NCBI GenBank assembly: GCA_015178975.1 | Contig: WHVD01000004.1 | Location: forward strand, 1,240,001-1,304,000 | Reading direction: 5' to 3' | Origin: Hysterangium stoloniferum | Taxonomy: Eukaryota; Basidiomycota; Agaricomycetes; Hysterangiales; Hysterangiaceae | Length of the DNA: 64,000 nucleotides | Shown: piece after piece, positions 44,011-54,808 of the stretch | Numbering within the stretch: the first letter of the stretch is position 1 | How the letters are laid out: every line of letters begins with the position of its first letter | The notes under the pieces: generated by a model | Databases searched by the model: none | The model's input: the letters and a program-made list of their open reading frames with translations, nothing else | Told to the model about the DNA's origin: nothing | Translations under genes and position numbers: made by a program

Positions 44011-44504
44011 ATTTTCCCAGAAATCATTATAGACCTCCCCAGATATGCAATCCTTCTCTGGGGAACTGGCTTTGAAATGACTCCATGAAGGGTGTGGGAA
44101 ATGCTTCCATGAAGGCCCCCAGGAAGTGTGTACAGTGGCTCAAAAAATCATTCCAATGTTTCATTATTTTGGAAAGATTGATTCACAATACAAATACCAG
44201 ACATCAGGAGATTCTGAAAATATTATCCCATATAGTACAGCATATTAGCTTTAAATGGATGCTTAGATTATGTAATTTGAAGCCAAAATGGTGGAATAGT
44301 AAATGAAACAAAATAATCACTCATTGAAATGATTTTTTGACCATATATTATTTTAACAGAAAAGCTACTATTTCAGTAAAAATATAAGTCTAAACCAATT
44401 GTAATACTAATGAACATGTCATGTGACTTTGTTTACATCTGTTTGACATGTTGACAGTTGGTTCAACCACTTCTTAGCTTTTACCATTACTACAAAAGCT
44501 ATTT

Positions 44505-44860
44505 CTGCTACTCAGCACTTTAATATTATCTCTCTTCTTCCAGAAGGGTGTTCCTATCCTCAAATCCAGACTAACACTGACTCAGAAAGGGATACAATAA
44601 GTGTGATCAAGGTTGAAGTACTTTTGGATAAAGAAAACACCCTAGCTGGCCATCCTTCCAAGCTTATTACTCACAACAAATAGTCAATTTTCCATCAAAT
44701 TAGCTCTGGAAATCTTGAGAATGCTGTTCAAGCTACCCAATTCATTAATTCTACTATCCCCAAATCTGTCACTCTCCAAACAGTCAGGAATGTACCCAAG
44801 AACATGGTTTTCACTCTGCAACAAAGAAGAAAGCACCCATGTTGAAGAAGACTCATTATC
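44505..44860 (+). pseudogene. Tc1-2 transposase N-terminus, left arm
   Basis: Frame ISATQHFNIISLLPEGCSY, DKENTLAGHPSKLI, then stops and AVQATQFINSTIPKSVTLQT, the DNA-binding half of a Tc1-like transposase. Its mirror copy lies at 45570-45010 on the minus strand. Confidence 0.65.
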
Positions 44861-45009
44861 AGAAGTCATTTGAGTTTGCTCAGTACTATGAAAACTGGAC
44901 TATGATACCTTTCCACCAGATGCAATTTCATTAATATTGGTCTTATCTATCCACAACACTCTTTTCCAGTCCCCTACAATCCAGGTTTTATGGTACTAAG
45001 CAAACTCAA

Positions 45010-45570
45010 GTCACTTCTGATAATGAGCCTCCTTTAACATGGGTGCTTTCTTCTTTGTTGCAGAGTAAAAACCATTGTTCTTGAGTACATTCCTGACTGT
45101 TTGGAGAGTGACAGATTTGGGGATAGTAGAATTAATGAATTGGGTAGCTTGAACAGCATTGTCAAGATTTCCAGAGCTAATTTGATGGACAATTGACTGT
45201 TTGTCATGAGTAATAAACTGTTAGAATTCGCGAGTTCGGAATACACTTGACTTGGTTTAGGTAGATAGAACGCATTGCAAACGTATGAAGTGTAGAGTAC
45301 AAGTACCTAGTTTAAGTACCCTACTACCGGTAATACTATACCCGGTTACCCATCAATCACATGCTACATTGTTCATGAACCCAAAAAATCTAATATAAAC
45401 TTGGAAAGATGGCCAGCTAGGGTGTTTTCTTTTTCAAAAAGTACTTCAGCCTTGATCACACTTATTGTATCCCTTCCTGAGTCAGTGTTAGTCTGGATTT
45501 GAGGATAGGAACACCCCTCTGGAAGAAGAGAGATAATATTAAAGTGCTGAGTAGCAAAAACAGCTTTCAT
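45010..45570 (-). pseudogene. Tc1-2 transposase N-terminus, right arm
   Basis: Mirror of the left arm, starting MKAVFATQHFNIISLLPEG at 45570 and interrupted by the short LTR-like insert at 45219-45395. Confidence 0.65.
45219..45395. mobile_element. 177-bp insert with duplication TAAAC
   Basis: Begins TGTTAGA and ends TCTAATA (imperfect inverted ends), flanked by TAAAC at 45214-45218 and 45396-45400. The undisturbed left arm supplies the empty site. It keeps several CpGs (TTCGCGAG, ACCGG), so it is younger than its host. It could be a very short LTR (TRIM-like). Confidence 0.65.
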
Positions 45571-46089
45571 AGTAATGGTAAAAGCTAAGAAGTGGTTGAA
45601 CCAACTGTCAACATGTCAAACAGATGTAAACAAAGTCACATGACATGTTCATTATTATTACAATTGGTTTAGACTTATATTTTGACTTAAATAGTAGCTT
45701 TTCTGTTAAAATAATATAGGGTCAAAAAATCATTCCAATGAGGGATTATCCTGTTTCATTTATTATTCCACCATTTTGGCTTCAAATTACATAAGCTAAG
45801 CATTCATTTCAAGCTGATATGCTATACTATATGGGATAATACTGTAAGAATTTTCTGATGTCTGGTATTTGTATTGTGAATCAATCTTTCCAAAACAACA
45901 AAACATTGGAACAATTCTTTGAGCCATTGTACATGAGGGGCATGGGAAATATTCTGCAAAGGGCATGGAAAATGAGTCATGGGAAATATGTTGGTGAGGG
46001 GCATGAAAATGCTTCTGCACTGCTGAAAATACTCCCATGCATATATAAAATACTTCCATGTGGCTGAAAATGCTCCCACATGATTGAAA

Positions 46090-46182
46090 ATGCTCCCACT
46101 GCTTGCTGTGGGCTCTGGCTTGTTGGGGGCTTCACCCCCCAAACCCCCCTGCATCCACAACTCTTAAGTATTTCTGAGCAAT
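46090..46182 (-). mobile_element. Helitron terminal sequence beside the helicase
   Basis: GCTGTGGGCTCTGGCTTG, the G/C hairpin with TTCA loop, and CACAACTCTTAAGTATTTCTGAG match 6471-6545 of the Helitron-like units with CG replaced by TG or CA. It lies downstream (minus strand) of the helicase relic, where a Helitron 3' end belongs. The outermost 60 bp are not recognisable. Confidence 0.65.
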
Positions 46183-46243
46183 TATAAGTATTTATCACAA
46201 TCACTGTTAGAAAGAATCAATCAAAATACATCAAAACTTCAAT

Positions 46244-47878
46244 CTAATAATACATCTTTGTATGTACATATACTATATTTGCAGCTCTCTTCATCTCCTG
46301 TAATAATATTTTTATCCTATTCCAACTTCTTCCTCTTGAAAGTCCCACATACAATTGCCCATGTTCAAACACTGCCATTTTCAAATCTATTCCCACCACT
46401 TTCAAAGACTGTCCCTGTGACTTGTTAATCATCATTTCAAATGCTAACTGCACTGGAAACTGAATATGATACAGTTTAAATGGCAGCTGATCATCATTTG
46501 TAATAATCTTGACCTGTGAAATAAATGCCAGTTGCCCACTACATGGTCCAGTTAGGATCCACACTTGAAGTAAATTATTTTCCATTTCACCAGTCACAAT
46601 TGTGTCTCATTGAAAAGCCCCCTCTGTGGATCTATGCTTCTTACAGTAATAGCATCAAAGGTACTCCTGGCTTCACCTCAAGTCAACTTGGTAAAATTCC
46701 CCCAAAATTCAGACTGTTCAAATACTCTACAGAATACATCTCTGTCTCACTTCCTCCCTCTGCAGTATCAGCACTGTGGTACACATGACTCTCCCCAGGG
46801 AATTTATTCAGAAGTTCTGAATTAATTTCATCCACCTCTGAATTCCTTGGACACAGAATTGCCCAGTCTAAGAAGTCTTCATCTTGCCAATCTCTCTGGT
46901 CTCTATCCACATGGATGGATGTCTGGGTATATCTCAGCAATTAGATCAGTCATTTCTGGACCACATATTATATGAGGAGGGATATCCATTGTATGATTCA
47001 AAGGCAAATCCTTTTCATGGCCTAGATCCAAGAGCCCCTGTGCAAACTGGACTATCTGGATCATCCTGGTCCACTCACATATTCTTTTTCAAGAATAGAA
47101 CTTTAACATGTTTCCACAGTTCAAATTTCTGGATACATTGTCCAATGATCTGTTCTTTTGAACCCCATGGTACAATAGGCAAAGTCTACTGGAAGTCACC
47201 TCCCCAGGCAACAGGAAGGGCCTCCTAGTCTAATAAATCCCTGAGGGTTCTGTCAACTCCCTCACATGTGAAATGTGACTGCATTGGAACCTCATCCCAG
47301 ATGATCAGTCACACTTGCTTCAAGAACTCTGCCTTTTGTGAACCCTTTTTGATATGACATAGAGCATCCTTCTCATAGCGAACGGGGATTGAAAATGTGC
47401 TGTAAGAAGTCTGTCCACCCTAGAGAATCATTGATGCAATTCCAGAGGATGCCACACAAAATAAAATATAACCCTTGGCATGACATGCATGTGCCAGAGT
47501 ATTCCATACAAAAGACTTGCCAGTCCCACCTGGACCATTCACAAACAACAATTTACCCTCCTGCTGCTCATCCACTGCCTTCATGATAGTCTCAAAAGCA
47601 GCTAGTTGTTCAGGATTTCATTTTTCAAGATTGGCTTGGGCACTGGCATGCTCAGTATCAACATTATAATCCAAATGCTCATTAATGAGACAATTTCCAA
47701 CAATCTCATCCTAATCATTAGTGTAGTTTGGCATGGTTGGATAGTGTGAGAGGGACTTTCCAGAATAGCAGAGGATCTTATCAATCTCATAGAAACCAAA
47801 GTCATGAACTCTGTCTTCTGATGGATTGTGAATGTGATATTTGTGCTGAAGTGTGACCTCCAAATCATCACAAAGAAA
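46244..47878 (-). pseudogene. Helitron PIF1-like helicase relic
   Basis: In order on the minus strand: NPEQLAAFETIMKAV, Walker A NGPGGTGKSF (about 47530), Walker B LIIWDEVPMQ (about 47300), GGDFRQTLPIVPHG with EQIIGQCI (47200-47140), DWAILCPRNSEVDEINSELL (46870-46800), LNSLNFGGILP, LAFEMMINKSQGQSLKVVG (46440-46380) and FEHGQLYVGLSRG. These are the helicase motifs of the RepHel protein that unwinds DNA in rolling-circle transposition. The Rep nuclease part is absent, cut off by a Tc1-1 insertion at 47879. Many stops. Confidence 0.9.
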
Positions 47879-47880
47879 TA

Positions 47881-48294
47881 CAGTGCCTCAAAAAACCCTT
47901 CTCATGTTTTATACTTCAGATGTACATATATTCCACATAACTCAAAGAAAAAAAATGCAAAAATATCAAACATATTTGTGAATATGCTCTATCATATCTA
48001 GATTGTGGAAGTACAATATCATTACATAATCTCCAAATATGGAAATGCTACAAATATTTATATACAAGAGACTCATGAGAAGGGTTTTTTTGCTGACCAC
48101 TCTGACTCACAAAACTACTTATATTCAGTACTTGGTATAGCCACCCTTTGCCTTCAACACAGCTGCAACCCTCCTAGGAATACTCCCAATCAAATTCTGA
48201 CACCTCTGCATCAATCTTGTTCCACTCCTCCTCCACCCTCTCCCACAACTCCAGTATCCCTTTTGGTTCAACCTCATACTCCCCCAGCCTCAGT
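47881..48294 (-). mobile_element. Tc1-1 fragment (end plus transposase C-terminus)
   Basis: CAGTGCCTC after TA at 47879-47880, inverted-repeat region as at 2044-2256, then the transposase C-terminus (GILELWERVEEEWNKID on the minus strand). It stops at 48294 where gypsy C/D sequence starts. It inserted in the Helitron helicase. Confidence 0.8.
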
Positions 48295-48450
48295 GATTCT
48301 TGGTAAACTATGGTGGGTATGTGTACAAGGAGTCCTAGGGTGGGAGTTCCGAGGAGCCTGGGGAGGAGTCTGGGGTGGAAAAGGAGGCTGATGGGCTCCA
48401 AAAGGAGTCTAATAAGAATGGGTAAAAACATAGCCCTATAAATGTAGAAT
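48295..48450 (+). pseudogene. C-terminal tail of another antisense Zn2Cys6-type gene
   Basis: Frame VYKES, stop, GGSSEEPGEESGVEKEADG, then HSPINVE. It aligns with the end of the gene at 39248-40385 (EKAEAGKKDSPINVED). It is followed by the same AT-rich joint and then the gypsy chromodomain in convergent orientation. The cysteine part is missing in this copy. Confidence 0.65.
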
Positions 48451-48529
48451 GAAAACAAATATAATAGTCTTTTTTAATTTTCAAATAAAAAGTGTGAAAT
48501 GTAAAAAGTCCACAGGGAATCCATTAAGA

Positions 48530-50004
48530 CTTAAAAAGACAAGTCAGAAACCTGTAAAAGCAAAGAGAGACATATGTACATAGTGTGACAGGGAAAAATG
48601 AAGTGAATCCAACATATACATGGGGTCTGTGGAGTGTGGCTACAGAGAGGATAGTAGTCCCAGTTTGAGTGGGTAAACTGTGTGAAAGTCAGTGACGATC
48701 TCTGTGACATTACTGAGTTCCATGGCCAAAATCCATGATGTCTCTTCATCTGTGCCCTTGTAACCCACCCACTTGACCGAGTAAAGCAGTTTACAAGTGT
48801 GTCAACACTTATCTATTTTTGAGTCTAAAATTTGTGAGATTTCAAACTCAGGTTCTCAGTCAATAATGACTGGAGGGGGAGGAGATTGCATGCGGTCCAG
48901 GATACTGTTAGCAGTACACCATGAAATACTGGGTATACCATATACATGCTATATGGAAGCTGTAGGGGTCCATGATACTGAACCTACTTGTGTTATTATT
49001 TCAAATGGACCTAAATATTTTTCAGTGAGCTTCTTTGATGGACAGGTAGTCCAGAAGAATTGAGCTTTGACAAAAACACAATCACCAATTTTGAAGTTGG
49101 GTGGGTGGAATCCAGTTTTTGTCCACTGAATTCTGATATTGCTCTTGGGCAGACTTTATTGCAGTCTGGAGTTCCTTGTGGAGCTCATGGAGGTCCATGA
49201 CAAAGTCTTGAGCATGGGCAGAGGCAAGATTCTGTTCTGGGTGTACCATAATCTTTGGATTGTACCCTTTATTTGCAAATAACAGAAACACCAGTAGTGG
49301 CCGAGGGTGCATTGTTGTAAGCAAATTCTGCAAGTGGTAACAGGGATTTCCAATTGTCCTGTTGATAGTTGCAATATACATGGAGGTATTGTTCCAATGT
49401 CTGATTGACATACTTGGTTTGTCCATCACCTTCCAGGTGATGTCTGGATGTGAAGTGTAACTTTATGTCCAAGGATTTCCTGAGGGATCTAAAGAAGTGA
49501 GATACAAACTCTGATCCTTGAATGGAAGTTACATGGGATGGGACTCTGTGCTTGGAAATACATTGATAATAAAAAGCTCCACTAACTGCATGGACATGAT
49601 GGTGTCATGCATGGGAATGAAAATATCTTGTTTTGAGAATCTGTCAACAATGACTAGAATGGCAGAAAAGCCTTCAGATTCCAGTAGGTGTCCAATAAAA
49701 TCCATAGAGATGGAATTCCATGGGTGTTCCAGTACTGGGAGTTGTTTCAGAAGGCCATATGACTTGTCACACTGTGATTTGGAGAATAAACAAGTGATGC
49801 AAGATTTACAATAGTGCTCAATGAAATCTCAGATTCCAGGCCAAGTATATTCTCTTTTTATAATTGATAGTCTTGTTGAACCCAAAATGTCCTGAGAGTG
49901 GATGATCATGTTTGTACTGAAGGATCCTGAGGTGGATGCCATCAAAGTCCAGTACATACTGTATTGTTAGGACCAGAAAACCTGCTGGGCTCTGGACACC
50001 ACCT
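48530..50004 (-). pseudogene. Gypsy C/D copy D2: integrase and chromodomain
   Basis: From 50004 leftwards: integrase motifs in scattered frames, FTSRHHLEGDGQTKYVNQTL (about 49460-49400), SLLPLAEFAYNNAPSATTG, then PPTQLQNW and a chromodomain whose HTCKLLYSVKWVGYKGTDE block lies near 48790-48730. The 5' part is cut by the Tc1-like element at 50007. Numerous stops. Confidence 0.85.
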
Positions 50005-50006
50005 TA

Positions 50007-50985
50007 CAGTGGCTCAAAAAACTGTCCCAATGTTTTCTCATCTTTGAAAGGTTATGTTGGTATGGACCACTGACATAAGCAGAAAATCTAAGTAAACTAT
50101 CAATGATACTATAGGATCATGGCTTGAAGGTAAGCCTTGGTTAATGTGATTTGAATCAAAACCAATTGAATAATAAATACAACAAAACAGCTGCTCATTG
50201 GGACAGTTTTTTGACCCTTTATTTTTTGACCTGTATTCCTACTGTTATGCACCAGTACAAGGCATAGGGAGGCCATGGGAACAATAAACATGTCACATGA
50301 CTTTATTTGTATTTGTTTGACAGGTTTAAAGTGGTTCAACTACATCCTGACTTCTTACCACTATCATGAGATCTATTTCTGTTGGAATATGAGCATTACA
50401 TAAGTTCGTAACACATTCCTTTTGTTCTTTTGTCCTTTGTTTCTTTACTCCCATTGTTCAATCCCTTTTTGTTGCCCCATTTGATATTCTATTGTTTAGC
50501 AGACATATATAAGTAGCCTAGTGTTCATGTATCTACTAATTCGTTTGCCTAATCTTCCTACAAGATATACACACAAACGAAATTTATATACTGCTCTTAT
50601 AGTTCATTCGGAGCTTCTATATTTTATTTCCACAATTTCTGCTGCTCAACACTCTTCTATTGTCTCTCTCCTCAATGAAGGCTATTCCTACTGCCATATC
50701 CAGGAAAGAACTGGTCTAGGCAAGAGTACTGTGAATAGGATTAGTAGGGAAGTGGATGGGAACAAGGAGAACAATCCTGGGTTCCAAGCTTTCTGGTCGT
50801 GACAAACAGTCAATAATCCGTCAAATCAGTCTGGACAGCTTGATAATGCAGTTCAGGCTACCCAATTCATTAATTCTATTATCTCCAACCTGTCACTCCC
50901 CAAACAGTCAGAAATATACTGAAGGAAAATGGTTTTTATTCTGCAACAAAGCAAAAGTGACCATTGCTCAAAGCCATTCATTGTC
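50007..50985 (+). mobile_element. Tc1-2-type element, truncated, with an LTR insert
   Basis: CAGTGGCTC after TA at 50005-50006, inside gypsy D2. It holds an inner inverted repeat (CATTGGGACAGTTTTTTGACC at 50196), then a transposase N-terminus SAAQHSSIVSLLNEGYSYCH interrupted by the solo LTR at 50380-50634. It stops at 50985 against gypsy D3. Confidence 0.75.
50380..50634. mobile_element. Solo LTR, 255 bp, duplication ATTTC, copia-like ends
   Basis: TGTTGGAATATG to ATTTCCACA, flanked by ATTTC at 50375-50379 and 50635-50639. Length and ends suit Ty1/copia LTRs. CpGs are present, so it is fairly young. Confidence 0.85.
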
Positions 50986-53900
50986 AGAAGGGCCAAAATC
51001 CATGAGGTTTCTTCATTGGTGCCCACCCAATTGACCAAGTAAAGCAGTTTACAAGTGTGTCGATGCTTGTCAATTTTTGAATCTAAAATTTGCGAGATTT
51101 CAAACTTGGGTTCTCCGTCGATAATGACCGGAGGAGGCGGAGATTGCATGTGATCTGGGATAGTGTTAGTAGTACAAGGTTCTAACATAGAAACATGAAA
51201 TACCGGGTGTGCCGCGTGCATGCTATCTGGAAGCCATAGGGTCCAAGAAACTGAACCTACTTGTGTGATAATTTCAAACGGACCTAAATATTTTTCAGCA
51301 AGCTTTTTTGATGGATGGGTAGTCCGGAAGAATTGAGCTTTGACAAAAAAACAGTCGCCAATTTTGAAGTTGGGTGGCAGAATCTGGTGTCTGTCCGCTG
51401 AATGTTGGTATTGCTCTTGGGCAAACTTTATTGCAGTCCAGAGTTCCTCGTGCAGCTCGTGGAGGTCCGCGGTGAACTCTTGAGTGCAAGTAGAGGTGAG
51501 ATTTCATTCTGGATGTACTGTAATATTTGGATTATATCCTTTATTTGCAAAGAACAGGGAAATGCCAGTAGTGGCCAAGGGTGCATTGTTGTAAGCAAAT
51601 TCTGCAAGTGGTAACAAGGATTTCCAATTGTCCTGTTGATAATTGCAATATACATGGAGATATTGTTCCAGTGTCTGGTTGACACGTTCAGTTAGTCCAT
51701 CACCTTCCGGGTGATGTCTGGATGTGAAATGTAATGTCATGTCCAAGGATTTCCTGAGGGATCTAAAGAAGTGAGATATGAACTCTGATCCTCAATTGGA
51801 AGTTACGTGGGATGGAACTCTGTGCTTGGAAAATATGTGGATAATAAAAAGTTCCACTAACTGCACGGACGTAATTGTGTCATATGTAGGGATGAATATA
51901 CCTTGTTTTGAGAATCTGTCAACAATAACTAGAATGGTGGAAAAGCCTTCAGAGTCTGGTAGGTGTTCAATGAAATCCATAGAGATAGAATTCCACAGAT
52001 GTTCTGGTACTGGGAGCTGTTTCAAAAGGCCGTATGGCTTGTGTCACTGAGATTTCAAGCAGGGACAAGTAGTGCAAGATTTACAATAGTGCTTAATGAA
52101 TCCACGGAGTCTGGGCCAAGTGTATTCTCTTCTTATTAATGATAGAGTTTTGTTGTACCCGAAATGTCCTGAGAGTGGATGATCATGTTTGTATTGAAGG
52201 ATCCTGAGGCGGAGGCCGTTGGAGTCCAGTACATAGATTCAATCGTCAAGTCTAATGAAACCATGCTGATCAAGAGACCACCAAGGTTGATCAGGGTCCA
52301 CGGGATTGTCAAGGTGAGCTTTAGTTATCGGGTCTAGTGGAATTGCCGATAGAATATCTTGATGTAACTTCTCAATATCCATAATGATAATTCCACAGAC
52401 AATGGGATTGATGAGGAAAGTTGCACAGACTGATGTGGTAAGTTGTTGATTCGTGAAAATAGGTTTCAGGTTGTGTGGGTTTACCGTGGCATAGTTGTTG
52501 CTCCCCTCTTTAGGATAGATGTCCCATCATCTAGTTAAAGTGTCGGGTTTGCTGCCAAGATGGCCGGGTCAAAAATGGATAATCATGTTGAAAGCAGATA
52601 GATATTCAGACCTGCAGGCCTGCCAGCGGGTCAAAAGGTTTTGTGGTAGAAAAGTATTCCAGGTTTTTGTGATCTGTTATAATGTCAATCAGAGTTCCCG
52701 AGCCTTCCAAATAGTGTTGCCACACTTTGAAAGCTGAAAATATTGCCAGGAGTTCCTTATCATGAATGTCGTAGTTGAGCTCTGCTCCAGTAAAAGTCCG
52801 GGACAGAAAGGATTGTATATCTTTAACTTTTCAGGATTCAGGCCAATCTTTGATGACTTGCACTTTAGTTTCATCCATGCAGAGTCCGTCGGGTCCCATG
52901 ATGAAACCCAGGTATTCCATGGAGTCTGTGTCAAAAGTACATTTTTTACCATTCATGAATAAACCATGTTGTCTAAGTCTCTGGAGAACTTCATGGACTT
53001 GTTTGTCATGTTCCGCGGGGTCCTCAGAGTAGATAAGAATGTCATCCAAGTAAACAATAACGCATACATCGAGCATGTTGGAGAAAATGTCGCTGATAAA
53101 ATGCTGAAAAACAGACGGAGCATTGGTGAGTCCAAAGGGCATCACCAACCACTCAAAGGCCCCATAGTGGGTTCTAAAAGTGGTTTTCCATTTGTCGCCC
53201 ATTGTGATCTGGACCAAATGATAAGTGTGTTTGAGGTCTACTATTTTTGTGAAGGGTATGCATATATGCATAATTGGACAGTGGATTATTATGCACATTA
53301 TAGTACTATATTATTTAGTTTCTATTTCTTTTCTTTAATTCCCTATATCCTTCGAGCATACCTGTATTTCTTAGTTTGAAGTCTTGTGTATACCTATGGG
53401 TGCTCTCAGTGCCAAACGATAGACACTTTTTACCCAGCAGACACCACCTCGTAAACAACCCAGACGTCGAATAGCGAGAGGTGTCAAGGGTAACGTCTCA
53501 ACTACCTATAAAGGTAGTGTTCTCTCGCATACTAACAGATTTTGGACTCGAACCGCGAAGGTCGAGTTCCACTCTAAGGTCTTTGCACTCGTCGACAATA
53601 TAGTCAACTCACGCTACTATCTCTTTACTTTAGATATTCAGTCTCTCGTTGATTATCTATCTTACGTCTAGCTACGAGTTGTACCATGAAGGTCAACTCT
53701 TTCATTCTTCATTCTAGCCGTCAAGAGCAACTGTACAGTTGCTCCTGTGACGCGTTGCGTGTCTCCTTGCTAGTACTGCCAGTCTAGTAATCTACGGTAT
53801 TGTACTGAACGGTCAATACCTGCTAATAGTAGTTGAATAAACACTACACTTTGTATATTGAACGGTCAGAATCTATCGACTCTTCACAATTTTGGTGTAA

Positions 53901-54150
53901 ATCCGGGCATTCCATGGGGCATCAAGCAGATCAGATATAAGTGGGAGTGGATACTTACAGTATCCTTCTTGGTGACAGCATCGAGGCCTCTAAAATCAAC
54001 ACATAGTCGAAGGGATCCATCCTTTTTTCTGACAAACAGAACAGGTGCTCCAAAAGGAGACTTTGAGGGTCTGATAAAACCTATGGACAAATGTTCATCC
54101 AGGAAATCGCAGATTGCAGAAAGTTCTGTGGACAAGAGCGGGTAAATATA
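50985..54150 (-). pseudogene. Gypsy C/D copy D3: RT to chromodomain
   Basis: Minus strand from 54135: [20 protein letters not shown] and [17 protein letters not shown], then the solo LTR at 53248-53888. Next come IVDLKHTYHLVQI, AFEWLVMPFGLTNAPSVFQH and VIVYLDDILIYSEDP (RT core, intact motif), and DWPES. A deletion joins this to RNase H ([19 protein letters not shown], 52770-52710). Integrase follows with SISMDFIEHLPDSEGFSTIL and FTSRHHPEGDGLTERVNQTL. The chromodomain at 51180-50990 ends FEISQILDSKIDKH and LLYLVNWVG. Gag and LTRs of this copy are missing. Confidence 0.88.
53248..53888 (+). mobile_element. Solo LTR (B-like), duplication ATTTT
   Basis: 641 bp, TGTGAAGGGTATGC to CGACTCTTCACA, flanked by ATTTT at 53243-53247 and 53889-53893. 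Removing it restores the RT reading TKIVDLKHTYHL. It shares ends and blocks such as GTGTATAC and CCAC-CTCGTAA with LTR-B. CpG-rich, young. Confidence 0.9.
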
Positions 54151-54157
54151 TCCTAGG

Positions 54158-54788
54158 TGTGAAGAGTGGTAGAAGTTCTAACCATTCTATATATGAAGAA
54201 TATCGACCATTGAAGTACGATACCACGATGTATTGACTGTCTAAGTCTAATACGGACCGAATGTGTATTGACTACTTAGTTCAATACGGTAGAGAGAAGT
54301 AGCTATCTAAAGTAAGGTAGATAGCTAGAACGAATAAGCAGAATCGACTGGTTAAGTGCGATTCTGGACAACTGCTCGAGTGCAAGTAGAGTAGTTAGAG
54401 AGTCAAATAATAGAGTAGCGTGGATGTAGTCCACGCGAGTTGAGATAGGGATTGAGTTTCGACTGATACAGTTCGAAACTCAGTTTGAATGAGTAGCTAA
54501 AGCCTGTCTGTGACGGTCGAGATGATACACCAATCACAACTTACAGGACACTAATGGGTGTCTGGGTAAGTCGTGGTTGCGGTGTAAAAAGTGTCTTAGT
54601 TCTAAACTACAGGCGCTAGAATACATAAGTCTGGCGTGTGTGCACCCACAAGAGTCAATGTACCGCATACATAGGTCGTCGAACTAATTATAGATATAAT
54701 GAAAGAGAGAAAATAGAAATAATAAAGGAAATATAGTAAGAGCACATCCGACTATATTTCCTGAGTGTATTTTGCCATACCTCTCACA
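54158..54788 (-). mobile_element. 3' LTR-A of gypsy copy A2
   Basis: 631 bp, TGTGAAGAGTGG to ATACCTCTCACA, nearly the same as 28515-29143. On the minus strand it is preceded by CTGGGGGGCAC at 54789-54799, the polypurine tract of A2. The partner 5' LTR lies beyond the window. Confidence 0.88.
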
Positions 54789-54799
54789 GTGCCCCCCAG
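54789..54799 (-). other. Polypurine tract of A2
   Basis: CTGGGGGGCAC on the minus strand, flush with the 3' LTR and 9 bp after the end of ORF3. Confidence 0.65.
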
Positions 54800-54808
54800 G
54801 TCAAAGAG

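Larger units (their letters stand above)
44133..45929. mobile_element. Foldback Tc1-like element (Tc1-2)
   Basis: Left end CAGTGGCTC after TA (44131-44132), right end ending GAGCCATTG before TA (45930-45931). The two halves are near-complete inverted copies: 44133-44880 against about 45005-45929, apart from a 177-bp insert in the right arm. Each arm carries the same transposase start (ATQHFNIISLLPEGCSYPQI), so the element is two 5' halves joined tail to tail. No catalytic domain remains. The solo fragment at 50007-50985 belongs to a related family. Confidence 0.8.
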
